This document shows, piece after piece, positions 10,185 to 20,624 of a stretch of DNA of 64,000 nt (position 1 is the stretch's first letter; each line of letters begins with the position of its first letter). The notes below the pieces were generated by a model. It was not told the origin of the DNA, ran no database searches, and saw nothing but the letters and a program-made list of their open reading frames with translations. Source of the stretch: Massilia sp. CFBP 13721 (GTDB taxonomy: Bacteria; Pseudomonadota; Gammaproteobacteria; Burkholderiales; Burkholderiaceae_D). The stretch spans positions 86,050 to 150,049 of the forward strand of contig NZ_JACYUY010000003.1 in NCBI RefSeq assembly GCF_014842025.1. Reading direction: 5' to 3'. The position numbers and the translations under genes are program-made.

Positions 10185-13100
10185 TTAGAACTTGTAGTTG
10201 TACTCTGCGGTCAGTTTCACCGAGCGTGGCGCGGTGTAGCTGATGACGTTGCCGTACAGCGGATTGACGCCGGCGCCGCTGTTATACGACTCGGTCATGT
10301 TCTGCGCACCCTGGCGATTCAGGATGTTGAACACGTCGACCTTCAGGGCCAGGCCCTTCAGGAAGGCTGGGCTGTAGGCGGCGTTCATGTCGATACGGAA
10401 GTCCCAAGGCTGGCGGCCGAGGGTACCGCGTGGGGTTGCCACGCCGTTGCAGAAGAAGAACTCCGAACCGTAATCCGTTGCCGGGTTGTGGGCGTCGTAG
10501 TAAGCATCAGGCAGGTTGCCGATACAGTTCTTCGGACGGCCCGAGGCGACCAGCAGGTTACCGCCGATGCTGATTTCATCGGTGAACTGGTAGAAGCCGT
10601 AGGCCTTCAACTGATGCTTGCGGTCGTTCGGCAGCAGGCCGTCGGCGTTCAGCGTCAGTTCCGGCATGTCGAACACGGCGGTGGTCGACACGTCAGCCTG
10701 GCCCGAATCCGAACGGGTCTGGCCTTCGGTGTTGCCCTTGTTGCGCGACAGCGTGTAGTTGATCTTGCCGTACCAGCCGTTACGCAGCGGGTGTTCCGCG
10801 AACAGGTCCAGCGCCGCATACGTACGCTTGACCTTCGGATAGCCCAGTTCCTCGGCCGTCAGGTGGACCGGGGTCAGCTGGCCGCTGCCGTAGTCGACCT
10901 GGAAGTCGTTGTCTTCGCCTGGATTGAACAGGAAGCACGACGACGAGAAGTCTGCGGCGCCGGCGATGCCGTTGGCGATGCCGTAACGCTGGAATGGACG
11001 CGAATCGCAGAAGTCATCGATGCCCGAGCGCAGCTTACGGTAGGTGAATTTCGCGCCGAAGTTCAGGTCAGGCGAGAAAGCACGTTCGAAACCGAGGATC
11101 AGCTCGTCCTGGTACAGCGACTTCATGTTTTGAGCAGCAACGGTGCGCGGGTCTTTCGACTGGCCGAATTCGTTGTTGGTCGAGGTCACACCCGACAGTT
11201 CCTGCAGGCCGGTCGGCGCGCCGGTGGTCTGGTCGATGCCGGTGTAGGTGTAGTACTGCTGGGTGAACAGCGAAGCACCGGCTGCACGCACGGCCACGTT
11301 GGTCGGCATCTGCAGGTGGTAGCGGCCCAGGTTACCGAAGACTTTCAGGGAGTTGTCGCCCATCACGTCCCAGGTCACGCCCAGGCGTGGCGCCAGCTGG
11401 TGACGCATCGACACGTATGCCTGGCGATCGCCGTTGTAGTTGGTGAACTGCTCGTTACGCAGGCCGGCCTTGATCAGGACGTCCTTCGTGACTTGCCACG
11501 AATCTTCGATGTACTGCGCCTGCTGGTTGACCGTCGGGGTCGACACGCCGGACACGATGATCTTGTTGACGTAGTAACCCTGGGCGCCAAAGCCGCCATT
11601 GCTGGCTGGTGCACGTACCTGCGAACCCAGTGGCAGGTTCGGGTTGGTTGCACGCAGGTACGACCAGGTACCGCCGCCGGCGCGGCTGGTGCCGGCCTTG
11701 GATTCGATCTCGTTCTTGTCCATACCGACACGGATCGTGTGGTCGCCGACCTTGTACTGCAGGTTGAACGACATGACGTCCTGCTTGTCGAAGGCGCCGT
11801 CGGTCAGCAGGTTGCCGCTGACTGGCTGACCGGTCACGTAGTTCAGGCCAGGAATGCGCGTGGTCGGGGTCGACGAGGTCTGGAACACGCCAGGACGGAA
11901 GTTGAACGGCACATACACGTGCTCGGTCATGCTCGAGCCGATCATCGCGGTCAGGGTGACGTCGTCCGACAGGTTACCCGTGTAGTTCAGGACCTTGATC
12001 TCGGCGCCGACGCGTGCCGCCACCGGGGTTGGGCCGTAGCTTTCGTAGTACGCGCCGCCGTTCTTGGTCTGGCCGCGACCCAGCGGCTCGATGCCGTTGA
12101 CGGCCGCGGTACCGTAGTTGAAGCCGTAGTGCGAACGATCCGACTTCGGATCGTCATGGATGTACGTACCTTCCAGGCGGTGGTTGTCGTTGATGTTCCA
12201 GTCGAGTTTCACCAGGGCGCGGTTGGTCGTGTCCTTGCGCTCTTCCCAGCCGGTGTTGATGGCGGCGGTGCTGTCGCTCGACAGGCGGGTGTTTTCGAAG
12301 TCGGTCTGGGTACGCTCGACGTTCGCGAACAGGAACAGCTTGTCCTTGATGATCGGGCCGCCGACGAAGACGCTGGCGATGTGCTGCGAACGCTCGTTGT
12401 CCTTGTTGTACAGGTAGAGCTTGCCGTCGCTGACCGTGCCGTTGTTCGGATAGTAGATGCTCTTCGGGCTCGCGCGCAGCGCGTTCGGCTCGGTGCTGAC
12501 GCTGCCGCCGACTTCCCAGTTGTTGGTACCGCTCTTGGTCTGGATGTTGATGACGCCACCAGTCGAGCGGCCGAATTCGGCGCCGAAGCCGCCGGTCAGC
12601 ACTTGCGCCTGGGCGATCGAACCGAACGGCAGTTCGGAAGCGCCGACCTGGAACAGCACGTTGGTGACAGGGAAACCGTTGATGTAGAACGCGTTTTCGG
12701 ATGCAGCCGAACCACCGAAGCTTGGCGCATTGCCGTCGCCGTAGCGCGAGTCGCCGCGGGTCGTGTTTGGCGCCAGCTGGATGATCGAAGCAACCGTTGG
12801 CGTGATTGGCAGCTTGGCCAGTTCGCGCGCGGTGAAGGTAGCACCACTGTTGGTATTCGAAACGTCGATCCGCGAACGGCGGCCGGTCACTCTAACGGCC
12901 TGGACGGTTGCAGCGGTGAACGATGCATTCGTACCCTGGCCGACGTTGACGTCCACTTCCAGCGTGTTGACGACCGCGCCACCGCGCGTGACTTCGACGA
13001 TGTAGCGGCCGACTGGCAGCGCGCTGACCTGGTAGCGGCCGTTCGCCTCCGGCGTCGCGGTGCGGCGCAGGCCCGTTTCAGGATTACGGACGACGACCGT

Positions 13101-13244
13101 CGTACCGGCGGCAGTCTCGACCTGGCCGTAGATGTTACCGGAGGCATTGGACTGTGCCATGACTGGATTCGTCACCGCCATCGCGACTGCCGAAGCGCCA
13201 AGCGCGACTTGCAGTGCACGGACCAGAACTGTTTTCTTCAACAT
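10185..13244 (-). CDS. Oar-like TonB-dependent receptor with N-terminal carboxypeptidase-regulatory-like domain
   Basis: 1019-residue paralogue of the receptor encoded at 6528-9596, with the same order of parts. The signal peptide (MLKKTVLVRALQVALGASAV...VMAQ) is followed by an Ig-like domain (LPVGRYIVEVTRGGAVV), then FTARELAKLPITPTVASIIQLAPNTTRGD, a plug ending AEFGRSTGGVINIQTKSG, and a barrel ending AEYNYKF. The ATG at 13244 has AGGAAA upstream. It has its own terminator and a separate upstream region, so it is probably not in an operon with its neighbour. The two paralogues share FNILN/YNVLN and LPNDRKHQ blocks near the C-terminus. Ligand unknown. Confidence 0.9.
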   Translation of the reverse strand: MLKKTVLVRALQVALGASAVAMAVTNPVMAQSNASGNIYGQVETAAGTTVVVRNPETGLRRTATPEANGRYQVSALPVGRYIVEVTRGGAVVNTLEVDVNVGQGTNASFTAATVQAVRVTGRRSRIDVSNTNSGATFTARELAKLPITPTVASIIQLAPNTTRGDSRYGDGNAPSFGGSAASENAFYINGFPVTNVLFQVGASELPFGSIAQAQVLTGGFGAEFGRSTGGVINIQTKSGTNNWEVGGSVSTEPNALRASPKSIYYPNNGTVSDGKLYLYNKDNERSQHIASVFVGGPIIKDKLFLFANVERTQTDFENTRLSSDSTAAINTGWEERKDTTNRALVKLDWNINDNHRLEGTYIHDDPKSDRSHYGFNYGTAAVNGIEPLGRGQTKNGGAYYESYGPTPVAARVGAEIKVLNYTGNLSDDVTLTAMIGSSMTEHVYVPFNFRPGVFQTSSTPTTRIPGLNYVTGQPVSGNLLTDGAFDKQDVMSFNLQYKVGDHTIRVGMDKNEIESKAGTSRAGGGTWSYLRATNPNLPLGSQVRAPASNGGFGAQGYYVNKIIVSGVSTPTVNQQAQYIEDSWQVTKDVLIKAGLRNEQFTNYNGDRQAYVSMRHQLAPRLGVTWDVMGDNSLKVFGNLGRYHLQMPTNVAVRAAGASLFTQQYYTYTGIDQTTGAPTGLQELSGVTSTNNEFGQSKDPRTVAAQNMKSLYQDELILGFERAFSPDLNFGAKFTYRKLRSGIDDFCDSRPFQRYGIANGIAGAADFSSSCFLFNPGEDNDFQVDYGSGQLTPVHLTAEELGYPKVKRTYAALDLFAEHPLRNGWYGKINYTLSRNKGNTEGQTRSDSGQADVSTTAVFDMPELTLNADGLLPNDRKHQLKAYGFYQFTDEISIGGNLLVASGRPKNCIGNLPDAYYDAHNPATDYGSEFFFCNGVATPRGTLGRQPWDFRIDMNAAYSPAFLKGLALKVDVFNILNRQGAQNMTESYNSGAGVNPLYGNVISYTAPRSVKLTAEYNYKF

Positions 13245-13801
13245 GTGTGTGATTTCCTAATTTTATAGCGTCTCTATTGATCGGCTTTGTTTTACAGTTT
13301 TTTAAACCACTTCCATACTGCGCTATCTCACTACATCCTCATTATTTTTGGCCGAGAGATTAATCGGCCTCAAATTTCGATTGAATTGCGTCCAAACGTT
13401 ATCTGATCGAAACATAAAACCATAGCAAAAGTACTAGTGTCAACGAACAACTGTTTCCGACGTGCATATAAACAACAGAGTTATAAAATTGAGCTAAGAG
13501 CAACGAAACATTCTTCCCAAACTGATGCAGTGCAGCGTAAATATGCACCATGACATACATATTTCGCACCATAAGAGTGCGCAATTTAAATGTCGTTATT
13601 TCACATGATCGTGATCTACTGAAATGAGATCGGGAGTCGATTTATATTGCATTGCAATAAAATCGATGAAAATTCACACGCTGCGCCAGCCGGTGGCGTC
13701 GATCATGCTGTGGCGCCAGGCCGCTGTCGGGTTAAAATACGCGTTTGCCAGCTGCTGTCATCGTCGTCTGCGGCACAGTGGCCGCCCTATCCGGAATTCC
13801 C
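13245..13801. other. AT-rich intergenic region between divergent genes
   Basis: 557 bases between the receptor start at 13244 and the oxidoreductase start at 13802. No gene is supported. It is markedly AT-rich up to about 13680, as expected for a promoter region. A small stem-loop GGCCGA/TCGGCC lies at 13350-13369 without a U-run, so it is not a terminator. Confidence 0.6.
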
Positions 13802-15439
13802 ATGCTGCGAATCAACGAACTCAAACTTCCCCTCGACCACCCCGACCACGCGCTGCGCGATGCGGTCCTCCAGCGTCTCGGCATCGATGCCATCGACCTG
13901 ATCGACTTCAACGTCTTCAAGCGCAGCTACGACGCGCGCAAGAAAGCCGCCATCGTCCTGATCTATGCCATCGACGTCGAAGTGAAGAACGAGGCCGCGG
14001 TGCTGGCGCGCCTGCAGAAGGACCCTACCATCCTCCGTTCGCCCGACACCGGCTACAAGTTCGTCGATGCCGCCCGTCCGCCGGCCGGCACGCCGCGCCC
14101 GGTCGTGGTCGGCACCGGCCCCTGCGGCCTGTTCGTGGCGCTGATCCTGGCGCAGATGGGTCTCAATCCGCTGGTGCTCGAGCGCGGCAAGGTGGTGCGC
14201 GAACGTACCGTCGACACCTTCGGCTTCTGGCGCAAGCGCAAGCTCAATACCGAGTCGAACGTCCAGTTCGGCGAAGGCGGCGCCGGCACCTTCTCGGACG
14301 GCAAGCTCTACAGCCAGGTCAAGGACCCGAAGCACTACGGCCGCAAGGTGCTGACCGAATTCGTGAAGTCCGGCGCGCCGGAAGAGATCATGTACGTCAG
14401 CAAGCCGCACATCGGCACCTTCCGCCTGGTCAAGATGGTGGAACAGATGCGCGCCGAGATCCTGGCGCTGGGCGGCGAGATCCGTTTTGAAACCCGCGTG
14501 GACGACATCGTGGTCAGCGACACCGGTGGCGTGCGCCAGGTGCGCGGCGTGGTGCTGGCCAATGGCGAGCACATTCCGACCAACCACCTGGTGATGGCGG
14601 TCGGCCACAGTGCGCGCGACACCTTCGAGATGCTCTACAACCGCGGCGTGTACGTGGAAGCCAAGCCCTTTTCCATCGGCTTTCGCGTCGAGCACCCGCA
14701 ATCGCTGATCGACGTCTGCCGCTTCGGTCCGAACGCCGGCAACAAGATCCTCGGCGCGGCCGACTATAAAATCGTGCACCACGCCTCGAATGGCCGTTCG
14801 GTGTACAGCTTCTGCATGTGCCCGGGCGGCACCGTGGTTGCCGCTTCCTCCGAAGAAGGCCGCGTCGTCACCAACGGCATGAGCCAGTATTCGCGCAACG
14901 AACGCAATGCCAACAGCGCCATCGTGGTCGGCATCACGCCCGAAGACTATCCGGGCCACCCGCTGGCCGGCATCGCCTTCCAGCGCGAACTCGAGTCGCG
15001 CGCGTTCCTGTTAGGGGGAAGTACCTATGACGCGCCGGGCCAGTTGATGGGCGATTTCGTGCGCGGCGTGGCCTCGAAAGAATTCGGCTCGGTGATCCCC
15101 TCCTTCAAGCCGGCCGTGCACCTGACCGACCTCGCCCCTTCCCTGCCCGAATATGCGATCGTCGCCATGCGCGAAGCCTTCGTCGCCTTCGATAAGCAGA
15201 TCAAAGGCTACTACAAGGAAGACGCGGTGCTGACCGGCGTCGAAACGCGCACCTCGTCGCCGATCCGCATCAAGCGCCGCGACGACGACCTGCAAAGCCT
15301 GAACACGCGCGGCCTGTTCCCGGCCGGCGAAGGCGCGGGCTACGCCGGCGGCATCATGTCGGCGGCGATCGACGGCATCCGCGTGGCCGAAGCGGTGGCC
15401 CTCGCCATGGGCGTGCCGGTGCCTGCGCTGCAGGACTGA
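13802..15439 (+). CDS. NAD(P)/FAD-dependent oxidoreductase (COG2509-type uncharacterised dehydrogenase)
   Basis: 545-residue flavoprotein of the uncharacterised FAD-dependent dehydrogenase family. An N-terminal RNA-binding-like segment (MLRINELKLPLDH...DVEVKNE) precedes the FAD Rossmann motif VVVGTGPCGLFVALILAQMG near residue 100. FGEGGAGTFSDGKLYSQ, AVGHSARDTF and the C-terminal GLFPAGEGAGYAGGIMSAAIDG motif are all characteristic of this family. The ATG at 13802 has GGAATT close upstream, and earlier in-frame codons look non-coding. The substrate is not known. The transporter gene follows after four bases and is probably co-transcribed. Confidence 0.88.
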   Translation: MLRINELKLPLDHPDHALRDAVLQRLGIDAIDLIDFNVFKRSYDARKKAAIVLIYAIDVEVKNEAAVLARLQKDPTILRSPDTGYKFVDAARPPAGTPRPVVVGTGPCGLFVALILAQMGLNPLVLERGKVVRERTVDTFGFWRKRKLNTESNVQFGEGGAGTFSDGKLYSQVKDPKHYGRKVLTEFVKSGAPEEIMYVSKPHIGTFRLVKMVEQMRAEILALGGEIRFETRVDDIVVSDTGGVRQVRGVVLANGEHIPTNHLVMAVGHSARDTFEMLYNRGVYVEAKPFSIGFRVEHPQSLIDVCRFGPNAGNKILGAADYKIVHHASNGRSVYSFCMCPGGTVVAASSEEGRVVTNGMSQYSRNERNANSAIVVGITPEDYPGHPLAGIAFQRELESRAFLLGGSTYDAPGQLMGDFVRGVASKEFGSVIPSFKPAVHLTDLAPSLPEYAIVAMREAFVAFDKQIKGYYKEDAVLTGVETRTSSPIRIKRRDDDLQSLNTRGLFPAGEGAGYAGGIMSAAIDGIRVAEAVALAMGVPVPALQD

Positions 15440-15443
15440 TCGC

Positions 15444-16313
15444 TTGAGCGCCCAGGCCCCTGCTCCCGTGACCGGTGCCGGCGTGCTGGCGCCCTTCTTC
15501 GCCATCGTCGGCTCGCTCATCTCGGTGAACGTCGGCGCGGCCTATGCCAAGGGCCTGTTCCCGCTGGTGGGCAGCGCCGGCATCACGGCCACGCGCGTGG
15601 GCCTGGCCAGCATCCTGCTGCTGGCCTTCTGGCGTCCCTGGCGCGCACGCCTGGCGCGCGCGGACGCCATCAACGTCGCCATCTACGGCGTCATGCTCGG
15701 CATGATGAACCTGCTGATCTACGCCGCCTTTGCGCGCATCCCGATCGGGGTGGCCATCGCCATCGAAGTCATCGGTCCGCTGGCGGTGGTGGTGCTGTCC
15801 TCGCGCCACGCACGCGACTTCGTCTGGGTCGGCTGCGCCGCCTTCGGCCTGTGGCTGCTCGCGCCGAGCGCGGGATCGGCTCCGCTCGATCCGCTCGGCG
15901 TGGCCGCGGCGCTCGGCGCCGGCTTTTGCTGGGCCATGTACATCGTCTTCGGCAAGCGCGTCTCGACCCTGCGCGGCGGCCACGTGGTCGCCTGGGGCAT
16001 GCTGGCGGCCGCGCTGTGCACGGTGCCGGTCGGGATCGCCCAGGCCGGCGCCGCGCTGTTCGCGCCGCAGGTGCTGGTCGGCGGCCTGGTGGTGGCCCTG
16101 CTGTCGTCGATCCTGCCCTATTCGCTGGAAATGATGGCGCTGTCGCGCCTGCCGCGGCGCGTGTTCGGCATCCTGGTCAGCGCCGGGCCCGCGGTGGGCG
16201 CGCTGGCGGGTTTTTTCGTGCTCGGCGAAATCCTGAGCACGACGCAGTGGCTGGCGATCGGGATGATCGTGGTCGCCACGGCGGGCAGCGCGGCGACGGC
16301 GGGGCGCAGTTAA
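15444..16313 (+). CDS. EamA/RhtA-type drug/metabolite transporter
   Basis: Inner-membrane exporter of the DMT superfamily, 289 residues with about ten hydrophobic segments in two EamA halves. The second half shows GAGFCWAMYIVFGKR and SSILPYSLEMMALSRLPRRVFGILVSAGPAVGALAGF, close to the threonine/homoserine exporter RhtA pattern. The start is taken as TTG at 15444, four bases after the oxidoreductase stop; GTG at 15468 is an in-frame alternative. The stop at 16311-16313 is one base from the convergent corA stop, so there is no room for a terminator between them. Exported compound unknown. Confidence 0.85.
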   Translation: MSAQAPAPVTGAGVLAPFFAIVGSLISVNVGAAYAKGLFPLVGSAGITATRVGLASILLLAFWRPWRARLARADAINVAIYGVMLGMMNLLIYAAFARIPIGVAIAIEVIGPLAVVVLSSRHARDFVWVGCAAFGLWLLAPSAGSAPLDPLGVAAALGAGFCWAMYIVFGKRVSTLRGGHVVAWGMLAAALCTVPVGIAQAGAALFAPQVLVGGLVVALLSSILPYSLEMMALSRLPRRVFGILVSAGPAVGALAGFFVLGEILSTTQWLAIGMIVVATAGSAATAGRS

Positions 16314-16314
16314 G

Positions 16315-17286
16315 CTATAACCAGCCCGATTTCTTGAATCGATAATATAAATAGCCGCAGACGGCGCACATGATGAATACCGCCGTCGGATAGCCATACT
16401 TCCATTTCAGCTCCGGCATGAATTCGAAATTCATGCCCCAGACGCCGGCAAACGCGGTGAATACCGCAAAGATCGCGGCATAGGCGGCGAGCTTTTTATT
16501 GATGTCGTTTTCCTCGATGGTGACCATCGACAGCGTTACCTGGATCGCGGTGGCGATGGTGTCGCGGATGGTATCGAGGCGGCCCGCAATGCGCAGCAAA
16601 TGGTCGTGGATATCGCGGAAATACGCTTGCGTATGCTCGGCCAGGGCGGGCACGCGCCCGCCATGCAGGCGCCCGACCGCATCCATCAGCGGAATGACCG
16701 CGTGGCGCAGCACCAGCGTATTGCTTTTCAAATCGTAGAGGCGCTCGATGTTGTCGCGCTGGGCGCCCTGGCCGCCGAAGATGCGGTCCTCGATCGACTC
16801 GAGATCGGATTCGAGTTTATCGACCACCGGGAAATAGCGGTCGACGACGGCGTCCATCAGCGCATACAGCACGAAGCCGGACCCCATTTTCAGCAAGCGC
16901 GGCTCGCGCTCGGCGCGCGCGCGCACGCCCAGGAAACCCTGGGCCGAATCGCGCCGCACCGACAGCACGTAGTTCGGGCCGGCGAAGATCGCCACTTCGC
17001 CCGAGCACAGCTCGTCGCCGCTCAGGTTGACGGTATGGACGACGGTGAACAGCGAGTCGCCGTCGTATTCCTCGAGCTTGGGGCGCTGGTGGCCGCGCGA
17101 GGCATCTTCGATCGCCAGTTCGTGCAGGCCGAATTCCTCCTGCATCTTGAGCAGTTCGGCCGCATCCGGATCGCGCAGCGCGACCCAGACGAAGCAGTCG
17201 GGTTGTTTCAGGTACTCGCTGATATCCTCGACCGGGATATCGGACAGTTTCTTGCCTTCCTGGTAGGCGACGCAGTTGATCAGCAT
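16315..17286 (-). CDS. corA: Magnesium/cobalt transporter CorA family protein
   Basis: Inner-membrane Mg2+ channel of 323 residues, usual CorA length. An N-terminal soluble alpha/beta domain is followed by a long helical region and two C-terminal membrane segments. The signature GMN is present in GVWGMNFEFMPEL between them, and the protein ends with the basic tail YYRFKKSGWL. The ATG at 17286 (MLINCVAY) gives the family start; the frame is open upstream to 17727, but that part is antisense to ntrC. Confidence 0.93.
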   Translation of the reverse strand: MLINCVAYQEGKKLSDIPVEDISEYLKQPDCFVWVALRDPDAAELLKMQEEFGLHELAIEDASRGHQRPKLEEYDGDSLFTVVHTVNLSGDELCSGEVAIFAGPNYVLSVRRDSAQGFLGVRARAEREPRLLKMGSGFVLYALMDAVVDRYFPVVDKLESDLESIEDRIFGGQGAQRDNIERLYDLKSNTLVLRHAVIPLMDAVGRLHGGRVPALAEHTQAYFRDIHDHLLRIAGRLDTIRDTIATAIQVTLSMVTIEENDINKKLAAYAAIFAVFTAFAGVWGMNFEFMPELKWKYGYPTAVFIMCAVCGYLYYRFKKSGWL

Positions 17287-17339
17287 GGGTGCAATGGATG
17301 GGACAACGATACCAGAGCTTACACCATGTGGCTCCTGCC

Positions 17340-18803
<1,464 letters not shown>

Positions 18804-18864
18804 GTAGGTCGTGCTTTCCGCAGTAGATTCGTCTTGGACCCGGCGGCGGAAACACGGCCGCTTC

Positions 18865-19956
18865 TTATGGAAGCGGCAGCAGGATCCGGAAATCCGTCAG
18901 TCCAGGCCGGCTTTCGCACTCGATCATGCCCAGGTGCTGCTGCACGAAGGTTTGCGCCAGCGTCAGCCCCAGGCCGCTGCCGCCATCCCTGCCCGACACC
19001 AGCGGGTAGAAGATACGGTCGCGGATCTCCGGTGCGATGCCCGGTCCATTGTCGATGATATGCAAGTCTAATGCCAGCCCGTAACGGACCTTCGCCAGCG
19101 TGACCTGGCGCGCCACGCGGGTGCGCAAGACGATCTCGGCGTCGCCCGCCGCAATGCGGCTGGACAGCGCCTGGGCGGCATTGTGGACGATGTTCAGGAC
19201 CGTCTGGATCAGCTGTTCCTTGTCGCCCCTGAACTCGGGAATCGAGGCATCGTAGTCGCGCCGGATGCTCAGGCCGTTGGGGAATTCGGCCAGCACCAGC
19301 GAACGCACGCGCTCGCACACTTCGTGGATGTTGACGTCGCCGACGATATGCGGTTTGCGGTGCGGCGCCAGCAGGCGGTCGACCAGGGTTTGCAGGCGGT
19401 CGGCTTCCTTGATGATGACCTGCGTGTACTCTTTCAGCTCGCCGAGGTGCAGCGGCGGCAGTTCGAGCTCCAGCAGTTGCGCCGCGCCGCGGATGCCGCC
19501 CAGCGGGTTCTTGATCTCGTGCGCGAGATTCCTGATCAGTTCCTTGTTGGCCTGGCTCTGGTCGAGGAAGCGCTCCTCGCGGTCGAGCTTCAGTTGCTGG
19601 ACGTTTTCGCGCAGCTCCATCAGGACTTCGCCGTTGTCGAGCGCGCTGGCGATCGAGTGCACGTGCAGGACTTCGCGGCCGGGCCGCTCCAATGCCAGGT
19701 CCTGGCGCAGGTCGGCGTACTGGTGGGCGCGGGTCTGTTCGCACAGGGCGGCCAGTTCGTCGCCGTTGGAAAACAGCGCGGCCAGGGTCTGGCGCGACAG
19801 CGATTTGAGGGAGGCGTCGAGCATGTTCTCGGCCGCCGGATTGGCATAGCGCACGCGGTCGTGCGCGTCGACCAGCAGCACGCTGGAAGCCAGCAGTTCC
19901 AGGCCGGCGAAGCGGCCCGGCTGCGGTGGATGCTCGGGCGGGTTCATCGTACTCAT
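18865..19956 (-). CDS. glnL: Nitrogen regulation sensor histidine kinase NtrB
   Basis: Cytosolic kinase/phosphatase that controls NtrC, normally under PII. The 363-residue protein has an N-terminal PAS domain (LLASSVLLVDAHDRVRYANPAAENML) and the phospho-acceptor H-box LAHEIKNPLGGIRGAAQLLE. The ATPase motifs are HIIDNGPGI and GSGLGLTLAQTFV. No membrane segment is present. Its ATG at 19956 overlaps the TGA of the upstream DUF4124 gene (ATGA), which suggests translational coupling. Confidence 0.96.
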   Translation of the reverse strand: MSTMNPPEHPPQPGRFAGLELLASSVLLVDAHDRVRYANPAAENMLDASLKSLSRQTLAALFSNGDELAALCEQTRAHQYADLRQDLALERPGREVLHVHSIASALDNGEVLMELRENVQQLKLDREERFLDQSQANKELIRNLAHEIKNPLGGIRGAAQLLELELPPLHLGELKEYTQVIIKEADRLQTLVDRLLAPHRKPHIVGDVNIHEVCERVRSLVLAEFPNGLSIRRDYDASIPEFRGDKEQLIQTVLNIVHNAAQALSSRIAAGDAEIVLRTRVARQVTLAKVRYGLALDLHIIDNGPGIAPEIRDRIFYPLVSGRDGGSGLGLTLAQTFVQQHLGMIECESRPGLTDFRILLPLP

Positions 19957-20474
19957 TTTATATTGGCGATCTCGCGCCGCAGCGCTTCGATATTGCGTTC
20001 GGTGCGGCTGATGTCGTCGCGCATGCCGGCCACGCGTTCCTGGTACTTGGCGTAGTTGCGCTCATTGCCCTGGCGTTCCGGCTCGCCGTTGTTGAAGCTC
20101 TGGCGCAGGCCGGCCAGTTTGGCTTCTTCGGCGCGCAACTCTTCGTTCAGGATGCCGCGGCGGTCGTCGTCGCGGACGCGCTGCTGCGAGGTGTCCACGC
20201 GCGGGAAATTCGAGGGACTCGGCGTGCTCGCCGCAGGTGCCGCTGCCTGATTACTCGCACGCGGCGCGACCGGCGCCGGGCCACGGCGTTCCGGCGGCGC
20301 CGGGATATAGCCGGGCAGGTCGAGCGCCTTGCAGCCCTTCTTGCCGGTATCGGTGAACTCGACGCGCCCTTGCGCATCGACGCATTTGTAGACGGTGGTC
20401 TGGGCCTCGGCCGCGCCGCTGAACAGCACGCCGGCAGCCAAGGCAAAACGGGTCACACTGGTAGTCATTCGCAT
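19953..20474 (-). CDS. DUF4124 domain-containing exported protein
   Basis: 173-residue predicted periplasmic protein of unknown function. A signal peptide (TRFALAAGVLFSGAAEA) is followed by the short DUF4124 core VYKCVDAQGRVEFTDTGKKGCKALDLP. A proline/alanine linker follows, then a charged helical C-terminal half that could form a coiled coil (RGILNEELRAEEAKLAGLRQ ... ISRTERNIEALRREIANIK). Start at 20474 or 20468; both ATGs lie just before the signal peptide. It sits between glnA and ntrB and is coupled to ntrB by a 4-base overlap, but nothing in its sequence suggests a role in nitrogen control. Confidence 0.8.
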   Translation of the reverse strand: MRMTTSVTRFALAAGVLFSGAAEAQTTVYKCVDAQGRVEFTDTGKKGCKALDLPGYIPAPPERRGPAPVAPRASNQAAAPAASTPSPSNFPRVDTSQQRVRDDDRRGILNEELRAEEAKLAGLRQSFNNGEPERQGNERNYAKYQERVAGMRDDISRTERNIEALRREIANIK

Positions 20475-20535
20475 CGGTAGCAGCGGCACGGCGGGCGTGC
20501 AGTATAAAGGTGAGCCGAATATACCGCATCCATAA

Positions 20536-20572
20536 AAAAACGCGGGGAAAGCCACCGGCCTTCCCCGCGTTT
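20536..20572 (-). terminator. Intrinsic terminator after glnA
   Basis: Nine-pair stem CGCGGGGAA/TTCCCCGCG at 20541-20569 with seven A before it on the plus strand, giving a U-run in glnA RNA. It separates glnA from the DUF4124-ntrBC genes, so those may depend on read-through or on their own promoter. Confidence 0.85.
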
Positions 20573-20624
20573 GTTACCTGCGCTTACAGCTTTTGATGCC
20601 GTGGCGCAACGGATTTACAAAGGA

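Noticed and set aside
10164..13268. 1034-codon open frame antisense to the second Oar-like receptor
   Set aside because: Shadow of a confirmed receptor gene; no recognisable domain.
13399..13584. 61-codon frame in the AT-rich intergenic region
   Set aside because: No ribosome site and codon use unlike the neighbours.
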